This document shows positions 28,141 to 37,589 of a stretch of 64,000 bases of DNA, piece after piece (the first letter of the stretch is position 1; the number at the start of each line of letters is the position of its first letter). Origin of the DNA: Brachionus manjavacas (lineage: Eukaryota > Rotifera > Eurotatoria > Ploima > Brachionidae); assembly GCA_019054805.1 (NCBI GenBank), contig JAHQIY010000021.1:797501-861500 (forward strand), in the 5' to 3' direction. A program made the position numbers and the translations under genes. The notes under the pieces were generated by a model, which saw only the letters and a program-made list of their open reading frames with translations, was not told where the DNA came from and searched no databases.

Positions 28141-28542
28141 ATGGTAGATAGATCTTTAGGTAAACAAGATTACGAAAAACGCAGTAGCTTAGCCAGAGCA
28201 AAAGGCTTAGGGTCTTCGCAAAATGGTGCAAAAGAATGGTATAGGTATCAGGTATTAAACTTTTTTGTAATTTTTGCTTTATCTTACTTATTTGCAATAA
28301 TATTTTTTAATGCTAAATCTTATAGTAGTTTAGTGCATATTATTAATAACCCAATACACTTAACATTATTAATAATAAGTATGTTGGTTATTACCAATGC
28401 AAGCTATTATTGGATTAAAGAAGTTATTCAAGATTATGTTAATAGCCACGCTGTTAGCTTAATATTAGTTATATTGTTAAAAGCAATTTTATTTTTTATT
28501 GCTGTAGTTAGTACCGTTAGTTTATTAATTAACAAAATGTAG
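28141..28542 (+). CDS. sdhD: Succinate dehydrogenase membrane anchor SdhD
   Basis: A 133-residue anchor with three hydrophobic helices (about 38-57, 72-92 and 103-128). The quinone-site Asp-Tyr is kept (Asp98-Tyr99 in IQDYV), but the residue eleven positions before that Asp, which is haem-binding His71 in E. coli, is Ala87. The N-terminal GLGSSQNGAKEWY resembles the GxGxAKxGxxHW stretch of alphaproteobacterial SdhD. AAGGAAAAC precedes the ATG. Assignment rests on position and these motifs, as anchors diverge quickly. Confidence 0.85.
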   Translation: MVDRSLGKQDYEKRSSLARAKGLGSSQNGAKEWYRYQVLNFFVIFALSYLFAIIFFNAKSYSSLVHIINNPIHLTLLIISMLVITNASYYWIKEVIQDYVNSHAVSLILVILLKAILFFIAVVSTVSLLINKM

Positions 28543-28552
28543 GTAAAATATT

Positions 28553-30337
28553 ATGAAAGACTATAAAATAACCGACCACAACTTTGATGTAATAGTAGTT
28601 GGCGGGGGCGGTTCTGGTTTAAGAGCAAGCCTAGCTTTAAAAGAAGAGGGCGTAGATGTTGCTTGTATTTCTAAGTTGTTTCCGGTGCGTAGCCATACGG
28701 TGGCGGCACAAGGCGGTATTGGGGCTGCGTTGTCTAACGTTAACGAAGATAAGTGGCAGTGGCATATGTACGATACAGTTAAGGGGTCTGACTGGTTAGG
28801 AGACCAAGACGCTATAGAATTTATGGTTAAAAACGCCCCTAACGTAGTTTACGAATTAGAGCACTACGGCGTGCCTTTTTCTAGGTTAGAAAATGGTAAA
28901 ATTTATCAACGTCCGTTTGGTGGGCATAGTAGAAATTTTGGCGAGGCTCCGGTGCCTAGGGCTTGTGCGGCTGCAGATATGACAGGGCACGCATTATTAC
29001 ACACACTATACCAACAATGCTTAAAACATAAAGTTAAATTTTTTATAGAATATTACACTGTAGACTTAATTATGGATGAAGAGGGTAGCTGTGTAGGTGT
29101 TATGGCTTTGTGTTTAGAAGACGGCACATTGCATAGATTTAATAGTAAAGTGGTTATTTTGGCCACTGGTGGTGCGGGCAGAACTTATTTTTCTTCTACC
29201 TTAGCACACAGTTGCACCGGAGACGGTTTAGGTTTAGTTGCCAGAGCAGGACTACCGTTGCAAGATATGGAGTTTGTGCAGTTTCACCCAACTGGTTTGT
29301 ATGGGCCTGGTTGTTTAATTACCGAAGCCGCACGTGGCGAAGGCGGTTACTTTACTAACAGTAACGGCGAAAGATTTATGGAGAAATATGCCCCTACGGT
29401 AAAAGATTTAGCTTCTAGGGATGTATGTTCTAGGGCGTTAACCATTGAAATTAGAGAAGGTAGAGGCGTTGGTAAAGAAAAAGATCATATCTATTTAAAT
29501 TTACAACATTTAGATAGCGATATGTTGCATAAAAAGTTACCAGGTATTGTAGAAACCGCAAAAGTTTTTGCCGATGTAGATTTAACTAAAGAGCCTGTAC
29601 CGGTTATTCCTACTGCACATTATAATATGGGTGGTATTCCTACTAATATTCATGGGCAGGTTGTTAATCCTAAAAATGGTAATTTTGATGCCACAGTAGA
29701 CGGTTTAATGGCTGTGGGCGAAGTTGCTTGTGTTTCGGTACATGGTGCTAACAGGTTGGGTTCTAATTCGTTATTAGATTTAATGGTGTTTGGTAAAGCC
29801 GCGGCTAAAAAAGCTGCTGAAATTGTTAAAGGCGGTGCTGTTTTAAAACCTTTGCCTAAAAATAGTGCAGAGCAAACCGTTAATAGATTAAATTCTATTT
29901 TACACACCAAAGGCGATTTAAAAGTAGGCGAAGTGCGTTTAGCTATGCAAAAAGCCATGCAAAAAGACGCTGCCGTGTTTAGAGTAGAAGAAACTTTAAC
30001 GCAAGGGGTTAACAACATTAATGCTATTGCTAAAGATATTAAAAATATAGAAATTAGCGATAAATCTTTAATTTGGAACTTTACTTTAGTAGAACATTTA
30101 GAATTACAAAACTTAATGGTGGCTTCTAAGGCAATAATTAACTCTGCTTTATATAGAACAGAAAGTAGAGGAGCCCACGCCAGAGAAGATTATCCAGAGC
30201 GTGATGATGCTAATTGGTTACAGCATACCTTGGCTTTTGTTGAAGATAATAATGTGGAGGTTAGTAAGCGTCCGGTTCATAATTATACTTTAACTAACGA
30301 AGTTGAATATATTGTACCTAAAAAACGAATCTATTAA
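28553..30337 (+). CDS. sdhA: Succinate dehydrogenase flavoprotein subunit SdhA
   Basis: Oxidises succinate to fumarate on the inner face of the membrane. The 594 residues show GGGGSGLRA (FAD), [14 protein letters not shown] with the flavin-linking His, [36 protein letters not shown] and a C-terminal [16 protein letters not shown]. All are canonical for the alphaproteobacterial/mitochondrial protein. SdhE, needed for flavinylation, is encoded 826 bases upstream. Confidence 0.97.
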   Translation: MKDYKITDHNFDVIVVGGGGSGLRASLALKEEGVDVACISKLFPVRSHTVAAQGGIGAALSNVNEDKWQWHMYDTVKGSDWLGDQDAIEFMVKNAPNVVYELEHYGVPFSRLENGKIYQRPFGGHSRNFGEAPVPRACAAADMTGHALLHTLYQQCLKHKVKFFIEYYTVDLIMDEEGSCVGVMALCLEDGTLHRFNSKVVILATGGAGRTYFSSTLAHSCTGDGLGLVARAGLPLQDMEFVQFHPTGLYGPGCLITEAARGEGGYFTNSNGERFMEKYAPTVKDLASRDVCSRALTIEIREGRGVGKEKDHIYLNLQHLDSDMLHKKLPGIVETAKVFADVDLTKEPVPVIPTAHYNMGGIPTNIHGQVVNPKNGNFDATVDGLMAVGEVACVSVHGANRLGSNSLLDLMVFGKAAAKKAAEIVKGGAVLKPLPKNSAEQTVNRLNSILHTKGDLKVGEVRLAMQKAMQKDAAVFRVEETLTQGVNNINAIAKDIKNIEISDKSLIWNFTLVEHLELQNLMVASKAIINSALYRTESRGAHAREDYPERDDANWLQHTLAFVEDNNVEVSKRPVHNYTLTNEVEYIVPKKRIY

Positions 30338-30357
30338 AATTTATAAGGAGCTGTATT

Positions 30358-31143
30358 ATGGTTCAGTTTACATTGCCTAAAAATTCTAAAGTATTAAAAG
30401 GCAAACACTTTAAAGCTAATAACAATGTTACAAACATACGTGTTTTTGAAATTTATAGGTTTGACCCAGAAAGCGGAGAGAATCCAAGATTAGACACATT
30501 TGAAATAGATATGGACAATTGTGGCCCTATGGTGTTAGATGCTTTAATGAAAATTAAAAACGAAATAGACGACAGTTTGGTTTTTAGAAGAAGTTGTAGA
30601 GAAGGCATTTGTGGATCTTGCACTTTTAACATTAACGGCAAAAACACTTTAGCTTGTACTAAAAAAATTAACGAATATAGTGGTAATATTAAAATTTATC
30701 CATTACCACACAAACCAGTTATTAAAGATTTAGTGGTAGATTTAACCAGTGCGTATGCACAACACGAATCTATAAAACCGTGGTTGCAGGTAGATACGCC
30801 GGTAGAAACCAATAAAGAAAGACTACAAAGCCCAGAAGAACGTGCTAAGTTAGATGGTTTGTGGGAATGTATTATGTGTTTTGCTTGTACCACTAGTTGC
30901 CCTAGTTATTGGTGGAAAGGCGAAGATGGTTACTTGGGGCCTGCTACTTTGTTGCAATCTTACCGTTGGTTGCAAGATAGTAGAGACGAAGCTACAGGAG
31001 AACGCTTAGCCGAACTAGACGACAGTACTAAGCTATTTAGTTGCCACACTATTATGAACTGCATGGACGTATGCCCTAAAGGGTTAAATCCGGCTAAGGC
31101 AATTGCAGATATTAAAAAGAAGTTAGTGCTAAGGCAGGGGTAA
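30358..31143 (+). CDS. sdhB: Succinate dehydrogenase iron-sulfur subunit SdhB
   Basis: Passes electrons from SdhA to quinone through three Fe-S clusters. The 2Fe-2S cysteines are in [10 protein letters not shown] and the following LAC. Cluster-binding [12 protein letters not shown] and [17 protein letters not shown] supply the others. 261 residues is normal. AAGGAG precedes the ATG. Its stop codon overlaps the next start in TAATG (31141-31145), tying it to a small membrane-protein gene that is not part of complex II. Confidence 0.97.
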   Translation: MVQFTLPKNSKVLKGKHFKANNNVTNIRVFEIYRFDPESGENPRLDTFEIDMDNCGPMVLDALMKIKNEIDDSLVFRRSCREGICGSCTFNINGKNTLACTKKINEYSGNIKIYPLPHKPVIKDLVVDLTSAYAQHESIKPWLQVDTPVETNKERLQSPEERAKLDGLWECIMCFACTTSCPSYWWKGEDGYLGPATLLQSYRWLQDSRDEATGERLAELDDSTKLFSCHTIMNCMDVCPKGLNPAKAIADIKKKLVLRQG

Positions 31144-31598
31144 TGAATTATCTATACATTATTATATTAGTTTTATTAATTTGGAATATCTTAATTACGT
31201 ATCTTATCTTTGTAAAAGATAGTGGAGTTAAGTCTAGTTCGTTAATAAAAGTCTTAATTTTTGTATTATTGTTAGGAATGTTAGCATTTATAGGTATAGA
31301 ATGTTATAAAATAGCTGTAACTAATAATATGTCGAACTTGCAAACAGAAAACGCTAACTTCTCGTTAGGGATGATGCAAATTTTTATTGCTATGTTTGGG
31401 GTTTTAGTTGTAATTATTGCATATTTTAGTTATGATAATATAAAAAGAGAAGCAAATAACATGGCAAAGGAAGTTGCCAAGAAAGTTGCCACGGAAGAAG
31501 CAAAACTATATTTTAAAGAACTAACAGCTTCTAGTGAAGATTTTAATCTTGATAGAACTAATTCTAAAACAAAAGGTGAGAGTGATTTTAATGAATAA
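31143..31598 (+). CDS. Small membrane protein of unknown function
   Basis: A 151-residue protein with three likely membrane helices (about 4-23, 35-54 and 75-96) and a charged, partly helical cytoplasmic tail rich in Lys/Glu/Ala (103-128). I recognise no family. It starts in the TAATG overlap with sdhB and its end overlaps the start of the peptidase gene by eight bases, so all three are translationally coupled. The pairing with an ImmA/IrrE-type peptidase suggests it could be the peptidase's target, anchor or partner, but this is only context. Confidence 0.6.
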   Translation: MNYLYIIILVLLIWNILITYLIFVKDSGVKSSSLIKVLIFVLLLGMLAFIGIECYKIAVTNNMSNLQTENANFSLGMMQIFIAMFGVLVVIIAYFSYDNIKREANNMAKEVAKKVATEEAKLYFKELTASSEDFNLDRTNSKTKGESDFNE

Positions 31599-32136
31599 AA
31601 ATTATTCAAATATTTTATTAAATACTATTACAGATTTTAAAAAAAAAGGTTTTATTAATAGATTTGTTGATGTAGAAAGTTATATTAAAAATGACGAAAA
31701 TTTAACCTTAGAATTATTTGACTTTAAAGATGATACTATATCTGGTGCAATACAAAGACGAAACAATGGTTTTGTTATACGTATTAATAGAAGCCATTCA
31801 GCCAATAGGCAAAGATTTACTATGGCTCATGAGCTTGCACATTACTTATTGCATAGAGACGAAATAGGAGATGGAATACAAGATGATATGTTGTATAGAA
31901 GTAGTAAAGCAGATAAGTTAGAATTTGAAGCTAATAGATTTGCATCTTCTTTGTTAATGCCAAAATTTTTAATAGAAGAAGCAATTGATGAAATAAAGAA
32001 AGAGAAGAAAGCAGAAAAGATTGAATTAAACAACGAAAATAATGAAAGTATGTTTTTAGAAAAAGTAGCTAAACGTCTTAAGGTTTCTAATCAAGCTCTA
32101 TCTTATAAATTAGATATACCTTTTATGGATAAGTAA
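31591..32136 (+). CDS. ImmA/IrrE-family metallo-endopeptidase
   Basis: The zinc motif HELAH (in MAHELAHYLLHRDE) and the downstream EFEANRFASSLLMP glutamate helix are the COG2856 signature. These cytoplasmic peptidases usually cleave a repressor or serve as partners in phage, ICE or toxin-antitoxin modules. The ATG at 31591 is chosen over an upstream in-frame one (31534) because AAAGGTGAG precedes it and it overlaps the end of the membrane-protein gene, giving 181 residues. Unlike typical ImmA loci, no Xre-type regulator gene is adjacent; the N-terminal 50 residues do not look like a helix-turn-helix domain. A terminator follows. Confidence 0.8.
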   Translation: MNKNYSNILLNTITDFKKKGFINRFVDVESYIKNDENLTLELFDFKDDTISGAIQRRNNGFVIRINRSHSANRQRFTMAHELAHYLLHRDEIGDGIQDDMLYRSSKADKLEFEANRFASSLLMPKFLIEEAIDEIKKEKKAEKIELNNENNESMFLEKVAKRLKVSNQALSYKLDIPFMDK

Positions 32137-32164
32137 ACAGTAGCTTTACAAAAATTTACAAAAC

Positions 32165-32197
32165 AAAAAACGTCTTTTTATTAAAGACGTTTTTTTA
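32165..32197 (+). terminator. Rho-independent terminator after the peptidase gene
   Basis: CGTCTTT pairs with AAAGACG around a short loop (32171-32189), with A-run before and seven T after. It can work in both directions between the converging genes. Confidence 0.8.
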
Positions 32198-32294
32198 TGC
32201 AAAATTTATATTGTTTGTAGTTATGTAAATTTATAATTTTAAACTGCTTACAACCACGCTTGCGTAAGTATATTGCATTAATTGCAATGTTGTA

Positions 32295-33644
32295 CTATTG
32301 CAAATTAAAATGCTTAACGCTGGTTATGTTTTGTAATAAAGATTGCCCGCTTTGTTTAAGTTGGTTTAAATTACTTACTATGTTTTTATTAATTAACAAT
32401 GGTTGATAAGTAGAATCCATGTTAGGTTGGTTGGTATCTGCTAAAGTATATACAGAATGAATAGCATATAAACTATCGGTTTTTTGGCCTAAGTATAGCA
32501 TTACGTGGCCTGGTAAAAATAGTAGGTCTCCTATTTTAGCGTTTTGTTTTAGATATTGGGCTTTTTGGGTATTAGTTTTTGTGCTTATATCTACATTAGT
32601 GCCTAATGCATATTGGGCTTGGTCTGTTGTATTACGTGGTAAATTAATACCAAACACACTGTATACGTTTTGCACAAAGCTAGAGCAATCTACTCCGTAA
32701 TTACCGTAAAGGTCTAATCCGCCCCAAGCGTAATGCATGTTTAAATACTTAAAAGCCTGCGTTACTAAATTATTAGCAGAATAGTTTACAAAACCTAAAT
32801 GTAAGTTTTGCATATCTTGTTGGGTTAGTGGTATGTATTTAATGGTAAACGCTTTGTTACTATTTACAGTAGGCACTATTAAATTAGCAACATTGTTTAT
32901 AGTTTTATAAGCCAATATAGCACCCATGCTATATTGTAAATTTTGTATAGTAAGCGTAGGGCTGGTTACCACAAAAAAGTTTGTTTGTTTTTGTTTGTAA
33001 AATTGTAGCCACTTGCTTTGTTGCATTAATAAAATATTGCTGGCTTTAACCCAACCGTAGTAGTTGTTGCTTTGCACAAAAAACCATTGATTGTTAGATG
33101 ATCTGTGCAATATAACCACGTTTTGTAGTGGGTTTAAAACGGTTTCTTGAAAGCGATTTAAATGGATAGTTTCTGTATTTTTGTATACGGCTAAATCGGT
33201 TGGCACAGAATATACCGCTGTACGGTTTTTGGTTATACCGTAGGTTATAGAATTAATAGCCAATACATTTTTTATATTAATGTTGTTAGTTATAATATTT
33301 TGTTGCTTAACGCTAAGGGGTAAATTGTTAAAATTATATAAAGCATAACTAAAATTATATTGTAATAAATTTTGTAAGTATTGTTTATTTAAAGTTTGCG
33401 GATGCTTAGTAATATTAATTACTTTGTACTTTATATTATTTTGTTGTGCTTGGGCTTGGGTGTTAAGTTGGTTAATATTTACATAATTAGTAGCACCATT
33501 ATTATTGTTTAACCAGCTTTGTGCAGAGCTATAAATGTTATTGCTATTATTAGTTTGTGTTGTTGTAGCTTTTATTATTGTAAAATTTGTTAAAATGCAC
33601 ATAGTGGCTACCAGTAAAAAAAATATTATATTTTGTTTAACCAT
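32295..33644 (-). CDS. NlpC/P60-family cell-wall hydrolase with SH3-like domains
   Basis: An exported peptidoglycan endopeptidase. An N-terminal signal sequence (about 1-25) is followed by a stabilising region and two SH3-like segments (about 140-290, for example GWVKASNILL). The catalytic NlpC/P60 domain has its Cys in YGVDCSSFVQ and His in PGHVMLYLG. At 449 residues it matches the larger gram-negative family members with an N-terminal domain. The sequence is extremely Asn/Gln-rich, as expected from the A+T content. It stands alone on the minus strand between two terminators. Confidence 0.88.
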   Translation of the reverse strand: MVKQNIIFFLLVATMCILTNFTIIKATTTQTNNSNNIYSSAQSWLNNNNGATNYVNINQLNTQAQAQQNNIKYKVINITKHPQTLNKQYLQNLLQYNFSYALYNFNNLPLSVKQQNIITNNINIKNVLAINSITYGITKNRTAVYSVPTDLAVYKNTETIHLNRFQETVLNPLQNVVILHRSSNNQWFFVQSNNYYGWVKASNILLMQQSKWLQFYKQKQTNFFVVTSPTLTIQNLQYSMGAILAYKTINNVANLIVPTVNSNKAFTIKYIPLTQQDMQNLHLGFVNYSANNLVTQAFKYLNMHYAWGGLDLYGNYGVDCSSFVQNVYSVFGINLPRNTTDQAQYALGTNVDISTKTNTQKAQYLKQNAKIGDLLFLPGHVMLYLGQKTDSLYAIHSVYTLADTNQPNMDSTYQPLLINKNIVSNLNQLKQSGQSLLQNITSVKHFNLQ

Positions 33645-33730
33645 AATTTTATAGTGTAAGTTTTTTAATTTATTGTATTATATTTTAGCAATTATTTAAT
33701 GTAATTAAAAGTAATTAATACTTTAGGGTA

Positions 33731-33761
33731 AAAAAAAAGACCACACAAGTAGTCTTTTTTT
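33731..33761. terminator. Terminator downstream of the cold-shock gene
   Basis: AAAAGAC ... GTCTTTT hairpin with A-run and T-run on its two sides. It serves the minus-strand cold-shock gene and shields the NlpC/P60 gene promoter region. Confidence 0.7.
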
Positions 33762-33793
33762 GTATAACTTTTATCTAGTTATAGATAAATTAA

Positions 33794-34000
33794 TTAATCA
33801 ATTAATTTAATATCTACAGCAGATTGTTTGTTATTGTTAGTGGCAATATCAAAACTAATTTTGTCACCTTCTTTTAAGCCTTTTAAACCAGACTGATTAA
33901 CATTGTTAATGTGTACAAAAACATCTGCACCACCGTTTTCTGGCATAATAAATCCGTAACCTTTAGTAAAGTTAAACCATTTTACAGTACCTTTTAACAT
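33794..34000 (-). CDS. Cold-shock domain protein (Csp)
   Basis: A 68-residue single-stranded nucleic-acid-binding protein. RNP1-like KGYGFIMP and RNP2-like DVFVHI motifs and the N-terminal MLKGTVKWFN are diagnostic. The start at 34000 is preferred over a longer frame beginning at 34117 because it gives the standard family length and has GGAG nine bases upstream. The 34001-34120 stretch is then a long AT-rich leader, as is usual for cspA-type mRNAs. Confidence 0.93.
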   Translation of the reverse strand: MLKGTVKWFNFTKGYGFIMPENGGADVFVHINNVNQSGLKGLKEGDKISFDIATNNNKQSAVDIKLID

Positions 34001-34237
34001 AATAGATTCTCCAATTGTAAGATAATAAATAGCAAGACTTTTAGCTTGAGAACCGTATCTAAAGAAACAAAGTAGAAAAATTTTCACAATTTGTATAAAA
34101 TAGAAGCAAATAAACAATAAAATCTAAGCATTAAATACAATATAGCACGTTATGTATGGTTTTTCAAATTAATAATATATTTACACAAAGCGTGCTAACT
34201 TTATATATGTGTTAACTAATATTATAAAGGTATAATA

Positions 34238-35506
34238 ATGATTGTATTACTGGCGTTGTTTATAGGTTTTGTTATAAGTATAGTACTTAATGTGGTGTTG
34301 TGGTGGCAAAAAAACAATGTTGCTAACGCCAATATAAATCTTGCAAGTAAGTTAAACGAAAAAGAGCAAACCCTAAACAACTTAATGTTAAGCATAGAAT
34401 CTAATAAAAAAAACGAACTACAAAGCTTTGAAGAAAACATGTTGCTTAAATTTAGCCAATTGTCGGTAGATTTGCTAGATAAAGCCACTAATAAACTACA
34501 GCAAACTTCTACGCAAAGTATTCAAAATGTTATTAATCCGTTTAAAGTAGAAATTGAAACTTTTAAGCAAAAAGTAGATAATGTATATAATCAAGAGAAT
34601 CAGCAACGTTTAATGCTAGCAGGGCAAATTCAAAATTTGGTAGAGGCTAACAAAACCACCAACAAAATAGCCACAGATTTAAGCAAAGCATTAAGTGGCG
34701 ATAAAAAAGTGCAGGGTAATTGGGGCGAGATTCAATTAAAAAACATACTAGAACAATCTGGCTTGCAAGAAGGCATAGACTTTGCTTTACAATATGCAGT
34801 TAAAAATGCAGATTCGCAACAGTTTTTTTTAGATGCATTAATAAAATTGCCAGAAGGTAAACACATTGTAATAGATAGTAAACTTTCTTTGGTTAACTAT
34901 CAAAATTATATAAACGCAGAAGACGAAGAGCAAAAACAAGAGTTTTTAAAATATTATTTGCAAGATGTAGAAAAACAAATTAACGGCTTAGGTAGTAAAA
35001 GTTATTTTAAATTGGTAAATTCGGTAGACTTTGTTATTATGTTTATGCCTATAGAAGCCGCATACATTTTAGCCATGCAAAATAACCACAACTTACACGC
35101 CAAAGCTTGGGAAAATAAAATTATTATTTGCAACAGTGCTAACTTATTTGCAATGTTAAAAACTATTTACTTTATTATAGGGTTAGAAAAACAAAATAAA
35201 AATACTTTACAAATTGCAGAAGCGGGTGCTAATTTATACGATAAATTTGTATTATTACTAGATGAATACGATAAATTAGGAAAATATTTAAAACAATCTA
35301 GCGAATCTTACGAAAAAGGCTATAACCATATAAGCACAGGGCGTGGTAACTTAGTTGCCAGAGTAAATAAAATGAAAGAGCTAGGTAGCTTGCAAACTAA
35401 AAAAAATATTTCTGCAAATTATATGGCTAACGCACACTTAATTGCCGATGATAGCGAAGTTGTTAATACTAACAACGATAACAACGATGATAATAATAGC
35501 AGATAA
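34238..35506 (+). CDS. rmuC: DNA recombination protein RmuC
   Basis: RmuC limits inverted-repeat recombination and has a nuclease-like core. The 422-residue protein has an N-terminal membrane helix (2-22) and a coiled coil to about residue 150. The core follows, marked by VQGNWGEIQLKNILEQSGL, the PD-(D/E)xK-like VIDSKLSL and FMPIEAAY. Length and order fit the family. The start follows AAAGG. It is divergent from the cold-shock gene. Confidence 0.93.
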   Translation: MIVLLALFIGFVISIVLNVVLWWQKNNVANANINLASKLNEKEQTLNNLMLSIESNKKNELQSFEENMLLKFSQLSVDLLDKATNKLQQTSTQSIQNVINPFKVEIETFKQKVDNVYNQENQQRLMLAGQIQNLVEANKTTNKIATDLSKALSGDKKVQGNWGEIQLKNILEQSGLQEGIDFALQYAVKNADSQQFFLDALIKLPEGKHIVIDSKLSLVNYQNYINAEDEEQKQEFLKYYLQDVEKQINGLGSKSYFKLVNSVDFVIMFMPIEAAYILAMQNNHNLHAKAWENKIIICNSANLFAMLKTIYFIIGLEKQNKNTLQIAEAGANLYDKFVLLLDEYDKLGKYLKQSSESYEKGYNHISTGRGNLVARVNKMKELGSLQTKKNISANYMANAHLIADDSEVVNTNNDNNDDNNSR

Positions 35507-35525
35507 TTAAGTGCAATTACATATA

Positions 35526-37589
35526 TTATTTATGGCTAATAATTTTTGGCTTATTACTATTATTTAAGTAAATAAAGCTAGAGCCTTTTTGCTGTAAATA
35601 GTTTTTATCTATTATTGTAGGTAAGTTGTTACTATTTGTTGCCACACACACTTCATTTTTATTTACATAGTTAGTTACTATAATTATACTGTTGGGTAAG
35701 CACCATTCTGTTGGCACAATGCTATTAGCGGTTATATAAACATTATAATTGTTTATTAAGCTGTGGCAGTAATTAGTAGTGCAGGTTATATAAATAGAAT
35801 CGGCAAAAGTGTGCTTGTAATCTACATTGTTATTTTTAAACCATACTTTTTTTATAAAACTTTGTTTTGCTGTATTAAAAGCGTATTCGTAAGACTGATT
35901 ACCATATTTTATAGCCACAACTTCGGCGTTGTAATCTATTAATATATCTGGGCTTTTTGCGGTAACAAAATAGCCTATAATTGCTAAGGCTAAAGTTACA
36001 TATGCAAAAATTTTTACTATGCTTGTATAAATATTTTTTACTGTATTAAATTTTATTGCTATTATGGTTATAGTACCCAACAAATACAAAATTAGCCATA
36101 TTGCATAAACATTATTTATATAAAATGTAGATAAATTTTTATAATTAAAAGTGTAGTTAGCAAAAAAGTCTGCTATTTGTAACATATAGTTTGTACTATA
36201 GTGGGTAATAATTAAAGCGTATTTGCCAATTACAAAGGGTGTTATTAAATAAATTAACACACTAGGCATAAGCACAAAAGTAAACAAAGGGGCACTAAGT
36301 GCATTAGCAAAAACCGACAATAAAGGTATAGAGCCAAAATAAAAGCCCAAAATAGGCGAAATTGCTATTTCTATAGCTAACGTAATAACAAATAAAAATA
36401 ATATATATAGCAAAAAATTATATAAATATTGCCAATAACCATTTACTTTAAAATTATATATTTTTAAAAACCACTTACTGCTTACTATAGCAATTATAAC
36501 CAAAGTTGCAAAAGCAGATAATATAAACCCAACCGAATAAACCGCAAACGGATTAAAAACCAATATTATAAAAATAGCTAAAAACAAACTATTAATAGCA
36601 TAGGTATAAAAATTTAGCAGTACGGCTAAAAACACTGCAATTGCCATTATTCCGGCACGTATTGCTGGTGGATGATTTCCTACTATAAACAAATATAGCA
36701 ACAAAAATAAAATAGTTACAATTGCGGCTATTTTTTTAGTATTATAGCTTAAAGTTAATTTTGTAAAAAAGCTTAAAAACAATCTAGTTAATAAAAACAC
36801 AAAGCCACTTAGTATGCTTATATGGTAGCCAGAAATTGATATTAAGTGTGCTAAGCCAGAGTCTCTAAGATTTTGCAGATCTTCTTGCGGTAAAAAATCG
36901 TACTCGCCTACAGCAATAGAAGCCACAAACGGAGCCACCTGATTATTACTAACGCTATCTATTTGTTTAATAATATACTGTTTTATACTTAACTGTATTT
37001 GTTTTATAAAATTTACAATATTATAAAATATATTATTAGTGTTAAAGTTATCTATTAGGGTTGCGTAACCTAAAATGTAGCCGTTGGCACCAATATTGTT
37101 TAGTTTAGCGTTAAGCTTAAAGCTAAAACCATTAGGTATTAAAGCACCACTAGGCGGAATTAAAGTAGCTTTAGCCTTTATTATATCGTTTGTTTTAAAG
37201 TTGTTGGGTCTAAAATATACTATTTTTGCGCTAGAAGGAGTGGTAATATTATTAGAATCGTTATTAATAATAATATCTTTTAAGTATAAATAGGTTTTGC
37301 CGTTAAAGTAAGATCTTTCTACTTTATAAATTTTAGCGTATAAATAATTAGTAGTAGGGGCGTTTAAAAAAGTGGGCGTATTAAAATACATTTTTGTAGA
37401 TGTAATAAATAAACCAAACACAAAAAAACAAATTAACAATAAAAAATAAAAAAATCTATAGTTTTTATATTTAATAGCTAAGGCTACTGTAATAACGTTA
37501 ATTGTTAACCATACATACCACGGCATTATATTGTAAAAAATAGCTAGTACTATTCCTACAATATAAGCAATGGTACAATATATAAACAT
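35526..37589 (-). CDS. comEC: ComEC/Rec2-family DNA-uptake channel protein
   Basis: A polytopic inner-membrane protein of 687 residues for transport of single-stranded DNA. The N-terminal extracytoplasmic domain (about 60-200) is followed by the competence core with GLAHLISISGYHISILSG (about 245-262), and PPAIRAG, then many membrane helices. The C-terminal soluble part has no HxHxDH, so the metallo-beta-lactamase domain is absent, as in many alphaproteobacterial versions. No other competence gene is nearby. It overlaps the upstream SRPBCC gene by one base. Confidence 0.9.
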   Translation of the reverse strand: MFIYCTIAYIVGIVLAIFYNIMPWYVWLTINVITVALAIKYKNYRFFYFLLLICFFVFGLFITSTKMYFNTPTFLNAPTTNYLYAKIYKVERSYFNGKTYLYLKDIIINNDSNNITTPSSAKIVYFRPNNFKTNDIIKAKATLIPPSGALIPNGFSFKLNAKLNNIGANGYILGYATLIDNFNTNNIFYNIVNFIKQIQLSIKQYIIKQIDSVSNNQVAPFVASIAVGEYDFLPQEDLQNLRDSGLAHLISISGYHISILSGFVFLLTRLFLSFFTKLTLSYNTKKIAAIVTILFLLLYLFIVGNHPPAIRAGIMAIAVFLAVLLNFYTYAINSLFLAIFIILVFNPFAVYSVGFILSAFATLVIIAIVSSKWFLKIYNFKVNGYWQYLYNFLLYILFLFVITLAIEIAISPILGFYFGSIPLLSVFANALSAPLFTFVLMPSVLIYLITPFVIGKYALIITHYSTNYMLQIADFFANYTFNYKNLSTFYINNVYAIWLILYLLGTITIIAIKFNTVKNIYTSIVKIFAYVTLALAIIGYFVTAKSPDILIDYNAEVVAIKYGNQSYEYAFNTAKQSFIKKVWFKNNNVDYKHTFADSIYITCTTNYCHSLINNYNVYITANSIVPTEWCLPNSIIIVTNYVNKNEVCVATNSNNLPTIIDKNYLQQKGSSFIYLNNSNKPKIISHK

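Noticed and set aside
31534..31590. Longer start for the ImmA/IrrE peptidase
   Set aside because: The extra 19 residues overlap the preceding gene deeply and lack a ribosome site. ATG 31591 has AAAGGTGAG before it.
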